Source: Carposina sasakii (lineage: Eukaryota > Arthropoda > Insecta > Lepidoptera > Carposinidae). Taken from it: 64,000 bases of DNA. The notes under the pieces were generated by a model. The model was not told the origin of the DNA, made no database searches, and saw nothing but the letters and a program-made list of their open reading frames with translations. Below, piece after piece: positions 1 through 13,062 of the stretch. Position 1 is the stretch's first letter. Every line of letters begins with the position of its first letter. Where the stretch lies: NCBI GenBank assembly GCA_014607495.2, contig CP053162.1, positions 2,178,469-2,242,468 on the forward strand, in the 5' to 3' direction. Position numbers and translations under genes: made by a program.

Positions 1-1213
1 AAACTATAGGTAATGTCGCAACCGCCGATGATATCGTGACTAGATCGATTCACGAATCGTATATATCAAGGAGAACTACTGCAAGTAACTAACTTATATT
101 ATTTCTATAAGATTTTATTTAGGGCATATACAAAACGCGTGGTTTCATTCGTCAGTATTTAATACAAATCATCACCAAAAGAAACTTTTGGTTCAAAACA
201 AGCAGTTTCTTTCTCAAAATCATCATCATTATGTTTATTGTCATTACCTATACTACGAGTATAACTCTTCGGTTTTAACTAGTCTAGCACTACACAAATT
301 TTAATTTCAACCTTTACATCTTTCGAAACCTTTATTATATCAGTGGTTACCACAATAGATAGACTTTCAATTACGTCGCCCTCGAAACTAGTCAAAATAC
401 CATTTGTTAAAATTACAACACGAATTCAAATGAGATTTTTATCATCGAAATTAATATTCAATGTTAGAAGTAAACTAAGCGATAGTGCGCGCCCTTCCAC
501 TTCAAATTACATACAAATTAACGGGTGTAACATTAGAGAAAAGTGCCAGCTTACGATGGCTTATCTCTTTAAGCTAAATTGTTAATGGGCAAACAAATTG
601 TATCATTACTAATAATTACAATCGATCAATTACTTGTTGTCAGGTCAATTTAGGAACATAATATATCACTTGTATAGATTATCTTTGTGAATTACTTTAG
701 GGTCGTATAGTCATGGATAACTTGATGGGATGAATGGAAGAAAAGAACATATTGCGCCGACCGCAAATAAATGGGAACAGTGTTGCCAAGCCACATCCAA
801 TGTTACCCCAAGATTTTTTAATTTTACCCCTAAAAACCACTAAATTCCAACTTTAACTCAAGAGCGGGGTGAGGGGAGTAGGATTGTGTTCGTTTCATAG
901 CATGTAGTGACACAGAAAATGTGGTCATACACATAGTAATTCGCGTCATCACCATCGGAACTACTCAATGAAACGGACAATACACGTCGAGTCGTTGAAC
1001 CCCTTAAAAAAAACCTTAAAAAATTCTGCCCCTAAAAGTCCCCCTAGTTATCTTTTTTCCCGTAAATTTAGGGGTAAAACCCCTAAGTTGTCACCACTGA
1101 ATGAGAAACAGGGCAGAAAGATAATGATAGTCATGGATAACAGTTTGGTAGTATAGTTACCTTTTGTATACCACTTCACTGTCGCTAGCTTGAACTATGA
1201 AACAAATAAACAA
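1..1213. other. Intergenic, no gene seen
   Basis: AT-rich sequence. 780-1100 has several CCCCTAAA / TTTAGGGG words in both orientations. Short open frames at 343-585 and 968-1156 show no domain and look like chance. Confidence 0.5.
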
Positions 1214-1352
1214 CATCATGCTCCTGCCCCTGTCCCAATATTTTTCGGATCAGCGGGATATGGTTTCACTCGAAACTCAAATTGCTAAGTATTTAGCGTT
1301 TGTTTCACGGCTGACTGCCTGCCTAACGGCAACCCTTCTCGGGTATAGTGTA
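1214..1352 (-). repeat. SINE S1 3' fragment
   Basis: ATGCTCCTGCCCCTGTCCC to CTTCTCGGGTATAGTG match the body of the S1 copies; the head is missing. Confidence 0.55.
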
Positions 1353-3404
1353 AACAATTGAATTTGTCTGCGATATACTCGTACACTAATGCCATACGAG
1401 TAAAACCGCCCCTAGCTTACACAATCTGAAACAACCGAATCGTGAAGATAGAATCAATTTCATAAGTGATAAAGTCAGTGACCTAACAGGTTTTTTTTTA
1501 TGAAATATTGAATTATGGCAAAGCAACCATTGTAGTTATAACGCTTATTATGATAATGGCTATCAAGTATTCTGTGATCATGTAGTAACAAGAGTTTCGT
1601 GGTAACTATCTTTCTGCTCCTTTCATCTCTCAAACAAGCGTTCCTATCGGCTATCTTATTAAAAGTTCATAGTTAAGATCACTCATTAAAACTTGAGAAT
1701 TGGAAATAGCATGTATACATATATGTGTATGTTCCCAAATTTTCTTCCGGCAAGGCATAATGCCTATTCCATTCGATTAAGTTGCAGCATGTGATCATCA
1801 CTATGTAGGTACGGTTAAAAAAACAGGCGATACGGGGAAAGGACCTAAAATAGTCATTTAGGAAACATTAATTTCGAATGATCCAAACATTAAAATTTAT
1901 AATAAGCGTAGATTAAATGTATATCATAATAAACAGGATTGAAATTGTTGACCTTGAATAGGATTCGTCGAAAGAAAAAATTGCTCAAAACGACATTACG
2001 GGTACATACTTGTATTTCCGTCATATACAATACACGTGAAAATCATGGTATAAACAAATCAATATTAAACTTTATATCATCAACAATAAAGTACTTTAAA
2101 AGTGAACTGTAGTACTATTGTCATATATATTTGTAACCGCATATTTGTAATGCGGTTAAAATATTAGAACCTTGTTATTAACATTATGTAAAGTTACACT
2201 GACATTTGGGAAGTAATATCCATAAATATCTGTGTGGTAGAGGTCCAATCATAATGCATCAACCAAAATCATCTCATTACCATGATGCTGTCTTAATCTT
2301 GATCAAGATTTAGAGACATCTACACCTATACTAACTATAATGTATATGGCGCTGAGGATTGAAACATTAGTTAAGTCACCAGTTAAACCACTTCACTGAC
2401 AAGACGCCGAGCTTACAAATGTCACAACATGACACACAGATAGATAGACGAACACAATGCCTTCATGAATATTAACAACGTGAGTTCCGCTAGCAATTTC
2501 AACACTTTCGAATGTGGTTTAACGTAGGTATATGTTTCAGGTTTAACAAGCATAGGAATTAAGCCTGTCCAATTGAATGTATAATATAAATATATATAGG
2601 CAAACCAAGGCATGAAATAAATTAGGAGTAATTATCTGTTTAAATGGGAACATTAACATATTATTGAATTTTTAGCATTAAGAAATTGTCAGAAATTGAA
2701 CAAAATGCAGAGAAGCGTAATTTTGGTGAGGTGAGTGCTATAACGATTTGACTACAGGAATGACGTAGGCTTTTTGTATGAACATCTGACTACTTCATCT
2801 TGTAATATTATATCTGAAAATCCCATTTCCATGTATCCATTGCCTAATTATAATGCAACAGCACCAATTAACAAGAGTGAACTAACTAACACTAGTAAAC
2901 CAGTGCATTGAGCGTGGAAGCGTAAGCTATTGCAAAGATTACTCGACGACCTTCTTAATAAATAACCTAAATAACTAACGAGTCAGCTTAGGCCCTAATA
3001 ATTTCATTAATTCTCAAATTTTGCAGACAGCTTCTCTATGGTGGGTATACTCTTCTGTTACATTCTGAATATGAGACTACGCAACTGACGTGTTCCTTCG
3101 AATTTCTAATATCAATAAACTTGCAATAGAGATAACTAATTAGTTTCGTGAAAGAAATTTCTTTGATAGCTAATTTTTTAACGTATACGGCTGACATACA
3201 AAGTTATCCCAAATGTACCTAAATATGTGATTTTTCATTTGAGTTTAAGATCGGTCTCTCAGTCTTTAAAGGGTTGGTGACCTTTGAGGAAACTGGTAAC
3301 CCTTCGCAAAGTTAGTTTTATAACCAGTAGAGTCTATAAATTTCCATTTTCAAACTATGTAATATTTAATAGACCCGTCTGGTTACTGCGTATTTTCCTA
3401 AGAA
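1353..3404. other. Intergenic, no gene seen
   Basis: AT-rich with no recognisable repeat family or exon on either strand. Confidence 0.5.
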
Positions 3405-3791
3405 CTAGTTAGTTTCTGCAGTCACTGCACTGCATTTTACATCAGGTGCAGCTCGTACCTCAGAGTAAATAGTTATGCAGAGTGTAAAAATGTGTCTATT
3501 AGCAAATAATTTAAAATAGAATAGAATATTTATTTCTGCAAGAAAATAGCCTATAATAAAATAACCAGCTCCCGAAATTCGTGGTTGTGTGTTGTCGGTC
3601 GTAAAGGCCGATTCTTCCAATGGTAGATATCCTATCCGAAGGATAAAGTTAATGATGTCACTATCTTGTTCAAATTCTTGAAAAAAACCAGCATCAAATT
3701 TATTCCCCAGATAGCCTATGTGACCATTGGGAAAATTGGCCCTAAGATGAAAAAAAAATGTGTTTTTCACAGATTCAAGTGCAGTGCGCAA
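3405..3791 (-). CDS. Unassigned open frame, possible exon or relic
   Basis: 128 codons opening with TTG, so there is no natural start. A pyrimidine-rich acceptor-like TTTTTTTTCATCTTAG lies inside (near 3745), after which the frame reads NFPNGHIGYLGNKFDAGFF and YFIIGYFLAEI. I do not recognise a family. It could be an exon of an unseen gene, a transposon relic, or chance. Confidence 0.2.
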   Translation of the reverse strand: MRTALESVKNTFFFHLRANFPNGHIGYLGNKFDAGFFQEFEQDSDIINFILRIGYLPLEESAFTTDNTQPRISGAGYFIIGYFLAEINILFYFKLFANRHIFTLCITIYSEVRAAPDVKCSAVTAETN

Positions 3792-5545
3792 AGGCCTTAG
3801 AACTCACTGCACTAAACGTATACAATATTGCGAACCCCACCTTATATTTATGCTATCTTAGCAACCTGTTTGTTTTCACCTTGTTTACGGCTTGAGTAAC
3901 AAACTATAAACATAAACAAAATTACCTGCAAATTGAATTTGTCGATAGAAATTTATAGTTTTACACGTAATTATTTATAGACTTTTAATAACTTTACACT
4001 TTAAGATTCCCCCATAAACATTTTCATGCAAAATGTAGCCAAGACAAGAGCGAGACCACATGGCGCGCATTATCAAAAAGTTATCAGATGTCATGTAGAG
4101 CCAAGCTTATTATAACCCAACTCTACGAGTACAAGCATCTTACTTCACTATCACAAACTTAACATTTATGCTAAAATATGTGGATGGCCGTTTCGCAGCC
4201 TTATATGGGCGTAATTTTTTTTCTCTTACACAATTTGTTCTTGTGGTAACTCAACGGCTAAGCCACAGATAGCTTATTCTATCTTTCGCTTATATTTTCA
4301 CGGCAAAGCAATTTTTTGATACAGTACAGGAATATCCTAAGACTAGACACATGTTTATCCCGGAAACAAAGAGAGACGTCCCCCTAGATATTAGATTTTT
4401 CCGGAAACTTAGATATTTCGTTACAGGCAAGTTTTTTCGACATAGGTATTTACATTTTTTTTACCCGTAAGTACATCACGTTATCAGTGGGTCGCATCTT
4501 TGAGTTAGTCCATCATACATCAAGCTTAAGCTAAAACTGTTCATATTCCCAGCTCAATTTAAGACTAGCCTAGTTATCTAACACCTATTGCATACATCGT
4601 AATTACCTTTTTTCTATCCCGCAATTAGTTACGTGGGGAAAAGGCGTGACATATAGTACAGTGACATAATCATAGCGGGCCATAAAACAGAAGTATTAAG
4701 CTGACTTAAACCGTAAAATGGTTTTGTAATATTGAAAAACATAGAAATTTGTTATAGGGTTCCTCAAGGAACTGTACTTGGTCCTTATTTATCAATAAAA
4801 AAGATAAAGTTGTTTCGCTAGATATGGTTTTACCTTACAATTATAGGCAAGTGTTATAATATCTTGCGGTTTAAACAACGGAAGCTAATATTTAAATATT
4901 CATTTGTTACAAAATATCTGAGTGACAGTTGAGATAGGTAATTAATATCGCTCGTATCCTTTTTGACAATACCAGCAGGATACTGCATGTTATCTATTAA
5001 CTGCACCCAAGGAAACAAAGTCTCAACTTAAGAACTTGACACTAATCGATATAGCTAAATATTAGATCCAAATTATAGGACCAACCATAAATTTTCTCGC
5101 ATTTCGTTCCCAGCAAATTATATTCTGATAATAACCCACGAATTAAAGCTAGGAAACTTAGTAAGGCGTTAGGTCCTTACCACAGATTAACTAACATACA
5201 GTTGTGCAACGAAAAGGGAAAATAAGTAAGTATTTGTGCAAAGCATTGAAGAGGTACATTGTGGTGACGCAGTCCTGTATACGGGGCTTCACTGAAATAC
5301 ATCACAGCTGCTACTCCTTATTTACATGTCGACTAACGAGCTCAGACAAAGAGCCAAACGTGGCAACTTGTTACAGATTTTTTACATCTGGTCCCGTATC
5401 CTAAACGCGGCTATATGATCTCATTCGTAAAATCTTTGGACGATGGCATTAGTTGTTCTACGTATGACTATATTTTATTAAGTATCTGTGTAACTGCATA
5501 CAAAAGACGTTAGTTCCGGAACCATGTACGGGTGTTCTATGTATA
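3792..5545. other. Intergenic, sparse LINE debris
   Basis: Only the RT motif at 4752-4797 and a short family D piece near 5370-5400 stand out. Confidence 0.5.
4752..4797 (+). pseudogene. LINE reverse transcriptase motif fragment
   Basis: RVPQGTVLGPYLS matches the (G)VPQG(S/T)VLGPLLF block of Jockey-type RTs. Nothing convincing flanks it. Confidence 0.5.
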
Positions 5546-5921
5546 TACAGGATGATTTTTGGTCGTCAGTTCCCGAAAACTACGGAATCTCCTCGTCATC
5601 ACGATCATATTTCTCCATGGAAGCATACCTGGGAAGTGTCTGGTTTCCAAAATATTAGGGTCCAAAGTTGAGTAAATAGACTGCGTTTTTCTGCATAAAT
5701 GCACATAGACGCGTGTAGCAAGATTTTTTCACGAAAAATAGTTAATATCTGTCTATAAAAAAGTACAACATAAACACTAGACACTATAAATTTCGCCCGA
5801 TCAAGTAATTTAAAAAAAAATCAAAAAAAATCCCAGCATTTTTTTTTGGTATAAACTTACTTTATTTGATGTATAGAGTACGTACCCTTCGTTAACGGTG
5901 GCCACAAAAAAACATCCTGTA
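5546..5921. mobile_element. TA-flanked MITE (family B), full copy
   Basis: 376 bp, TACAGGATG at the left and CATCCTGTA at the right, TA on each side, no ORF. It contains TACGTACCCTTCGTTAACGG near the right end. Other copies: 26690-27034, 38731-38968 (shortened), 44277-44664. Confidence 0.8.
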
Positions 5922-6268
5922 TATGAAACGGACTCTACATACGATATAGTAATAGCGGTTTCAAAAACGTTATGTTACTGCATGAAAAATAATAATGTCG
6001 TTACACTGTGGTTTTTACCTACTTAGGTACCAGATTGGTCCTATAACCTAAATTCTTACCTTAAAATGTGGTATTAAACTTTACAGTGACACGAGTTTAG
6101 CCTCTAAATAATTCATAAGTTTTTATGTAATTTCATATTATATGTGCACTAATATTATCACTGTGTGAACTAAACGACAAAATTATGGTAACAATATTTG
6201 ATAGACGACAATAAGTAGTGTAAAGTTTATGTTTATTGTGATCTAAAAAATTTCTTAGAATTATTGAA

Positions 6269-6570
6269 ACATCATTATCATCATCAGCTTATTGCAGTCC
6301 ACTGCTGGACGTAGACCTCCCCCAGGGCACGTCACAAGATTTCCATGGGGGTATTTGCCCATAGTCACGCTGGGCAGGCGGGTTGGTGACCGCAGTTTGT
6401 ATTTTGGACTATGTTGTCAACACGGGAGGCGCTGCTGTCCACCTCCCGGAAACCCTTAATCGTCTCGTACGATACCCACGGGCAGACATGGGATGGTACG
6501 AATTATACTCTGCCGGTACCACGCGGCCACTGCCGGCACCACGCGGCCAATTGAAACATATGACAAGAGA
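6269..6570 (+). repeat. Dispersed repeat family A
   Basis: Marked by TTGCAGTCCACTGCTGGACG, GGCAGGCGGGTTGGTGACCG and GATACCCACGGGCAGACATG. The same words recur at 8581-8843 and, reversed, at 20505-20826, 28710-28935 and 29587-29745. Any ORF inside is a by-product of repeat composition. Confidence 0.75.
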
Positions 6571-7159
6571 ATATATACACACCTCTGTGTTCCCAGGATG
6601 GGGTAGCCAAAACTGCACAATTATAAAGGAGATCATATAGCCGCGTTTAACATAGCGGGGACAGATGTAAATGATAGTGAGAAGTCGCTAGCTTATCACC
6701 TGAGAGAACGCCCAGTTATGAAAGTATTAATTGGAAAAATCATCAATCACTTAGTGTTTCACTGGAACGATTTGATTTTGAATGGTAAATAATCCGTCAG
6801 TAAATGTCGGTACATCTTACCGATTGGATATTCGCCGTAATAAAGAACCCGTGGAGCAAGCACGAACCTCTCGAAAGTCCGTAACGCTAACGTCAAACTG
6901 TCAAATCTCATACTCTAGCGAGTCGATAGCGTTACGCTGCGTAAAAATGTTCATGCTTGCCCTACAGATATCATTTTCCCTCAAAACATTTTAAATCTAG
7001 TATCACAACATCTTCTATCTTCTATACATATAATAAAAATGTAACGGATCGATGTATTTACATGGACACAGATAAACCGACAAACAGACAAAAATTCCAA
7101 AACTCAGGTCTACCTATATATGAGAAAAAATATTATACAAGACCTTTATCAACGCAATA

Positions 7160-7401
7160 GTAGGTACCCAAAACAATGAGGTTTGGAATTTTTGTCTGTT
7201 TGTTTGTGCATTTGTGCACGCTAATCTAAGAAACGGCTGAACCGATTTCGATGCAGTTTTCAGGAATATTTTGTGACAGGTCCCACTTAACATATAGTAT
7301 AGGCTACTTTTTATCCCGGGAAAATGTTTTTATCCCGGTGAATTTCGACATTTTTGTTTTTTCCGTAGTCCACGCGGACGGAGTCGCGAGCGTCCACTAG
7401 T
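7160..7401 (-). repeat. LINE-derived 3' fragment (CGTCCACTAGT family)
   Basis: Reverse copy ending GTCGCGAGCGTCCACTAGTT. Other fragments: 29768-30003 (+), 31219-31740 (+), 44820-45109 (-), 47476-47704 (-). This type is abundant in lepidopteran genomes; its parent LINE cannot be named from the 3' end alone. Confidence 0.6.
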
Positions 7402-8580
7402 TTCAAATATAATTCCACATTCATGGAAACATTAAAACATGATATGCTTCAGGCACAACAATATTATGATCACGAACGCACAATTATTTCACATGTAAGC
7501 TATAACAATAGAACATCATTGTTTTGACCCTGCTGCTTACATGCTCAGATGTATTAAATGACTCGAGTTTTTTAATAAAAATGTTTGCTAACTTATCATA
7601 AAATCATACAATTTTGCGACGCTTTTATGTCGTTGAAACTGCAAAAATTTCTGATAATCATCATTAAGCATTACATAAACAAGTAATCTTTGACCCTTGA
7701 AATTTCCAACACAATAACAATTTAAGAAGGATAGTCTATTATCCCAACTAATTTATAAATACGAAAGTAACTTTGTTCATTTGTTTGTTACTTCTTCACT
7801 TATTTATTTAGGTACTGAATCAATCTTCTTCAATAGTTGGGAGTACCTACGGAAAAGGACATAGGCTACATTCTGTAGTCAACGAGGACGAAGTTGCGGG
7901 CAACAACTATATCTCCATAAATTACCTATATCAATATACCTATATATTCGCTAAATTAATATAGGTAGTAAAATAAAAATCCAAGCGCTAAATAAACCCT
8001 CGGCATTATATAACAAAACCCCAGCAGATAAGCTAAGAGGCTGCAATTCCAATCCGCAAATTTGAATTCGCTGTACTACCTTGTGACCTTTGTCTTCAAA
8101 CAAAAAACAATCGGTCATTATGTAGTCTACGGAAAGGAGCTGGCAATTTTGACACGCAGCTATGCGTTAGAACTTTTAGCAATAAACAAATCTTGGAACA
8201 ACATTTACACGGTCGCTGGTTACTTCATCGTCTATTTCAATTTTATCAGCTATTGCAATGCAGGCTTTCTAAAGTTTTGTTGTGATTACATTTAAATACG
8301 AACCAGGTCTCTACTGCAGTCATTTATTTCCTAATTTCAAAATGTAATATGGAGTAGTCTCTAAATAATTTTATAAAGAAATTTTGGGGCAATATTACTA
8401 CCAAAGGTGTAACAGGTAAATGTGAGTCTACTACCATAGCAAGAAGGTACGTTTTACTGTTTTCAAAGAAAAATATAAAAGTACATATACAAACGACTAT
8501 GCAGCCGAAACAGAGTAGCCAGAACTGCAGGAGTTATAGTAAAGTTACTAACAGTCCTTAGAGTCGGTATCATATACCTC
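7402..8580. other. Intergenic, decayed repeats
   Basis: A weak LINE fragment lies at 7740-7910; the 77-codon frame at 8062-8295 has no domain. Confidence 0.45.
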
Positions 8581-8843
8581 ATCATCATTATCATCAGCCT
8601 ATTGCAGTCCACTGCTGGACGTAGGCTTCCCCCAGGGCACGCCGCAAGACTGCCATGGGGGATATCTGCCCATAGTCACCACGCTGGGCAGGCGAGTTGG
8701 TGACCGCAGTTTGTATTTTGGACTATGTTGTCAACACGGGAGGCGCTGCTGCCCACCTCCCGGAAACCCTTAATCTCCTCGTACGATACCCACGGGCAGA
8801 CATAGGGTGGTACGAATTCTACTCTACCGGTACCACGCGGTAA
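8581..8843 (+). repeat. Dispersed repeat family A
   Basis: Nearly full match to 6269-6570, starting with CATCATTATCATCAGCC. Confidence 0.75.
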
Positions 8844-11800
8844 TACCTACCTAATCAAAATCCAAAGCCATAACCACAAAACAAAGCTTTAATTCAAATG
8901 ATACTAATCACTTATGATTTTAATCGGCATAAACACACACCTATTATGTTCTCGAGAAAAGCTGAGAGCTTATTGTTTTTCGGAATTATTTGAAGGCACA
9001 AGGTTATTTCACTGTATCGCTTGGTCCTTTTTCAAAGTTAAAGGTACTATGCTTATATCATATCAGACCCTATTATCAATATAATATCATTTTTTTTTTT
9101 TTTTGTTTTTTATCCTACATCTGCTTTGTAAAAGATCGTCTTCGGTTGAATCGAAGTAATACACCTTCATGTGGAATTAAAAATTGTTTTAGATATCAAA
9201 GGTAATATTCCAAATATAGGTATAACCCCAAAAAAAAAAAAAAAAAAAAATCTTTGAAACATATGGCAGCCCCTGGCGTCCCCGCCAAGACGTAGCGGGA
9301 CAAAAAAGGCAAGTGTTTTAACAGTTACTTGATTGATTATACTCGTATTCAATTAGCGCTAATGGCTAATTAATCATTGATAGTAATAGTCTAGCTTTAA
9401 GTGTACAATTTTCCTGCAACTTCAACATTATAGAAAATGAACAATTCGTCAGGATCGCACATTATATTATCATTGCTTGTCACCTTATCAAAGAAACACA
9501 AAAATCATACTCGTAATCACGCTAACTTGTAAGCAAATTTAGCGCTAAAGCAATTAGCCAAGATAGCCGATGCGAGACGAAAAATCCGAGATCTTGATGC
9601 TCAAGACAATAGTAGCAAACAATGAAACCTTACAGAGATATAAAAAAATATCATTTTAATTCAAACCTCATAATTGTTGCAATTAGGAAGCTGAGAGTGT
9701 CTCGGACGCAAATCATTGTCATCTGATTTTAAAGGTTTATCTATTTTTATAGTATTTCCTGTACAATTATTTAAATGTGAAGAACATTTATTGTAATTTT
9801 TAATTGCAATTATGTTCTCTACAATAACTATGTATAAGTATTTCGTTTTTAATTTACTCGTACAATTTATGACATCATTTATAATTTGAAATACCAAACT
9901 GGAATATATAGGTACAGAGTGGATTACAGGATCGAGGTAAATATTTTTATAAGTAATAAATATTCCTAAACAAGTGGGTAATACATAGGTCAAAAATACT
10001 TTTGAACTCGATTTAACTTTGTGATAAAGCTTCCAACGGAAGGGTCTTCTCTAAAAATGCTTATCACTCTAATCTTGAATCTAAGGCTGTTATAAAAGTT
10101 AAAAATATTAAACTTAAGGCCACCACCGTAGAGTCCAATAAAAAACCTACATTCCTTTAACAAGAGGTATTGGAAGAATGTTCAAATAAAAAGAGGAAAA
10201 GCATGTTGTAATTATTAACTGACGTCTTGTTATGGACATGGTCGATGAGACAGCCAATGAGATGATACCTACTGCTGCATTCCTGCCAGAAATAATGTGA
10301 AAATTGCAGTTAAGAGAACGCAAGAAAATGCGAGGAATGTTGAATAAATTTAATATTGATGTTCTGCTATGGATTCGACTTCGGGACAATGATCGTGTCT
10401 TCACAAATAACTTAGACGGTTGCAGCTTTTCTAAACATACCCCTCAATTAGGATTTTTAAAATAGGTGACCGAAAAAAAATCTCAAATTTTGACGTGGCC
10501 AAAGTAAATGGGATTTTTAATTAGATTCATTTTATAGATGGGTCATAACATAAGTCGCAACATTCTTGAAACGTCCTTGTCTTTAAACTCGACTTATAGC
10601 ACCCGAAATCTTATCAACCTCGCGGATATCTAATTACTGGATATAAGACTATTGTTTTAAACACCATAGGTATGAGAGACAGCCTCGACATATTACTTTT
10701 GACAATGGATGGATTCGCACGGCAAGCGATTGTGATTAATTGGATCGTTCAGGTGTCAAGTTATGACTGGTGGGCGTAAAAGATGCTATCGAACGTCGCG
10801 GGCGCACGTATCTAAGTAGATGTAAATATTCGGTAATTAAAACCCTTACCGGCTATATCTATTAAAATCCTATATAAATAGGTAGGTTCCTTTACATTAT
10901 TTATTACATAAATGATGCCGACTGATTAATAACAAAAAATAATTTGCAATTAATTTATATTATAATGACTCCAACTCATCATCAATCATTAGGTATTAAT
11001 AACTTAATACAGTTTTGGCACAATTTTAGAGCTTAATTATTGTCTGTAAACTATCTACCAATGTTTTTTTTACTAATACTTAATTTAAAATCGCTACAGG
11101 CTCTCAACCACGCCACGCAGTCTCTATTGTTTATTTTATTAGCTTCATGCATTGTTTTGAGCTTTACCTATAGTTTGATTAGTTCTTCCCTTTCCCAAAA
11201 AAAACTCATTTACACAAGATACGCGTTTTGTCTCTTTGTCATTAGAATAATTAACTGCAATGTTATCTCTATCCTTGTTGATAATTGCTTAGGTATATTC
11301 AGTCAAATTGTGATTGTATATAACCCTTTTGGGATAAGGCACTACATTTACTTCATCGTTTTCAGCGAGGAGAAATCCAACACTGAACAGAGGCCTCCCC
11401 CAATAACCTCCTATCCATCCGTCCCTAACCTCCATCATTTACCTATTGAGTTTGATTCTCAAAGTATTTTTTATCATCTTGACACTCATATTTTGCTTAA
11501 GGTAATTATTAGGCAATAATATGTAAGTATGCTTATTTTCAATAGTTAAAATTTTATTATTAATAAAAAAAAAATAAAATAAAATCGTGAGTTCAAATCT
11601 CACTCCGGTGAATTTTTTTTTCATTTTCTTATTAATATTTTATAGTTAAAATATTGTTTTATATAACGAATTACAAAAAATTGTAGTCCCATATTACATT
11701 CACATCCTTTTTTTGTAATTAACTTGTAAAACTGTTCGCCATGACAAGGCCATTTCATTATATAGCTGCTCATTTCATATGAATAGCATTATAGAATTTT

Positions 11801-12644
11801 ACGATATCATCATTAGCCATATAGCCAATAATAATAGTTGCATAAGCCGCTTCATCAATTTTAAAGAAACCTGCTAAATCATTGCATACTTTTACCTTAT
11901 TATATTGCATTTCATATACTTTCTTTAAAATTATTCAATTTTTCACTAATTTCCGACCTAGTAAGTTTGAGCGCGAAAGTGTATAATTAGTTTGATGTGC
12001 CTCATCTTGAATTTGGAATACAATGAAAGTGTTTGACACGCGCGGTTTGGTACGGATCTTACGTAAGATATTGCGCTCTGGATTTATGAACAACCTTACC
12101 GTTCCTTTATTCGCTTTTAACGGTATCATCTTTGATGAATGTTCCAATAAGTCATGGCTTAAGTTACGTAATAACAGTTTAGACGAACCCAAAAGAAGAA
12201 ATAAATATAAGTGTAGTACCTTAGCGACCATCACGCATGAGTTTCATGAATGCAATAAAATATCAATCACTTCTTCACGGTGCCCAATGAAAACAAAAGT
12301 CTTATATTTTTCTATGCTCATTCAAAATCTTCCAAATATTACCTATGCAATTCTTTAAACCCATTATTGGAACTACATAATATTCTAAGCACACTTTACA
12401 AGTATCCATAATAATTACGAAATCTGTTGACAAGGTAATGATGAGTATCACGAAGCTTAAAATGCTCAGCCAATATGTCAGGTCATTCGTGACTGCGATG
12501 ATCATCTCAAGATTCAACTTTTAACCCTTGAGGAATGCATAACTATTATTCACGACTTCCATCTGTCGATACCTTATAGTAATGAACAATCTACTTTATC
12601 TTAGTCACAAGTCCCACATAGGTACCTATATACATACATATATT
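8844..12644. other. Intergenic or far-upstream ADAMTS intron, no exon identified
   Basis: It has a T16 tract near 9090, an A-rich tract near 9230, and the SINE tail at 11585. Open frames at 9661-9993, 10147-10404, 11040-11519 and 11935-12358 have no recognisable domain. A signal-peptide exon for ADAMTS could hide here, but I cannot point to one. Confidence 0.45.
11585..11655 (+). repeat. SINE S2 3' fragment
   Basis: GAGTTCAAATCTCACTCCGG followed by the T-rich family tail; the tRNA-like head is missing. Confidence 0.6.
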
Positions 12645-12845
12645 GACACGCTTGTGTTTCCGAAATGGGGTATCCAGAACGGCAGGATTATAAGAGATCT
12701 CACAGCCATGTTCACAATAATGGGGACAATTGTTTATGATCAGTGAAAAGTTGCTAGCTTATCGCCTGAAAGAATGCCCGAGTGTTTAGTCGACCTTTGC
12801 GACATGCACGGAAGGAGATGCAACTAATGTATCTACTCGTATTCT
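12645..12845. repeat. Dispersed repeat family D
   Basis: AAATGGGGTATCCAGAACGG and TTGCTAGCTTATCGCCTGA recur in part at 6595-6735, 8505-8560, 41225-41345, 41790-41880 and 43875-43935. Unclassified, possibly SINE-like. Confidence 0.55.
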
Positions 12846-12989
12846 AGTGAAGCCCCGCATCAGCACGGGAATAAGTCCTACGTTATAAAAAAATCTTGTA
12901 ATTTACTAGATCGTACCAACGACAATTGATTAAATTTTTTTAAGATAATAACTGCCACTAAATAATTTCCCTTTCCTCCTTTGTTCCAG

Positions 12990-13062
12990 GAATACTCACG
13001 CCAACTCCTAAACCACTTGACAGAGTCAGAGAGGATATTCCTATTTGGTGCCAACTCCGATG
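12990..13062 (+). CDS. ADAMTS exon 1 (first visible): propeptide
   Basis: Acceptor TTGTTCCAG and donor GTAAGT flank 73 nt read in phase 0 and left in phase 1. The residues (LTESERIFLFGAN) resemble the start of an ADAMTS propeptide. There is no in-frame Met that would fit a signal peptide, so this is an internal exon. Confidence 0.8.

Noticed and set aside
6383..6640. Overlapping open frames on both strands
   Set aside because: Lie wholly in dispersed repeat family A, whose GC-rich body is stop-poor.
10147..10404. 85-codon - strand open frame
   Set aside because: No domain on either strand and no splice sites of note.
11040..11519. 159-codon + strand open frame
   Set aside because: Opens with TTG, has no domain, and contains repeat-like words (GAACAGAGGCCTCCCCCAAT); composition fits chance in AT-rich DNA.
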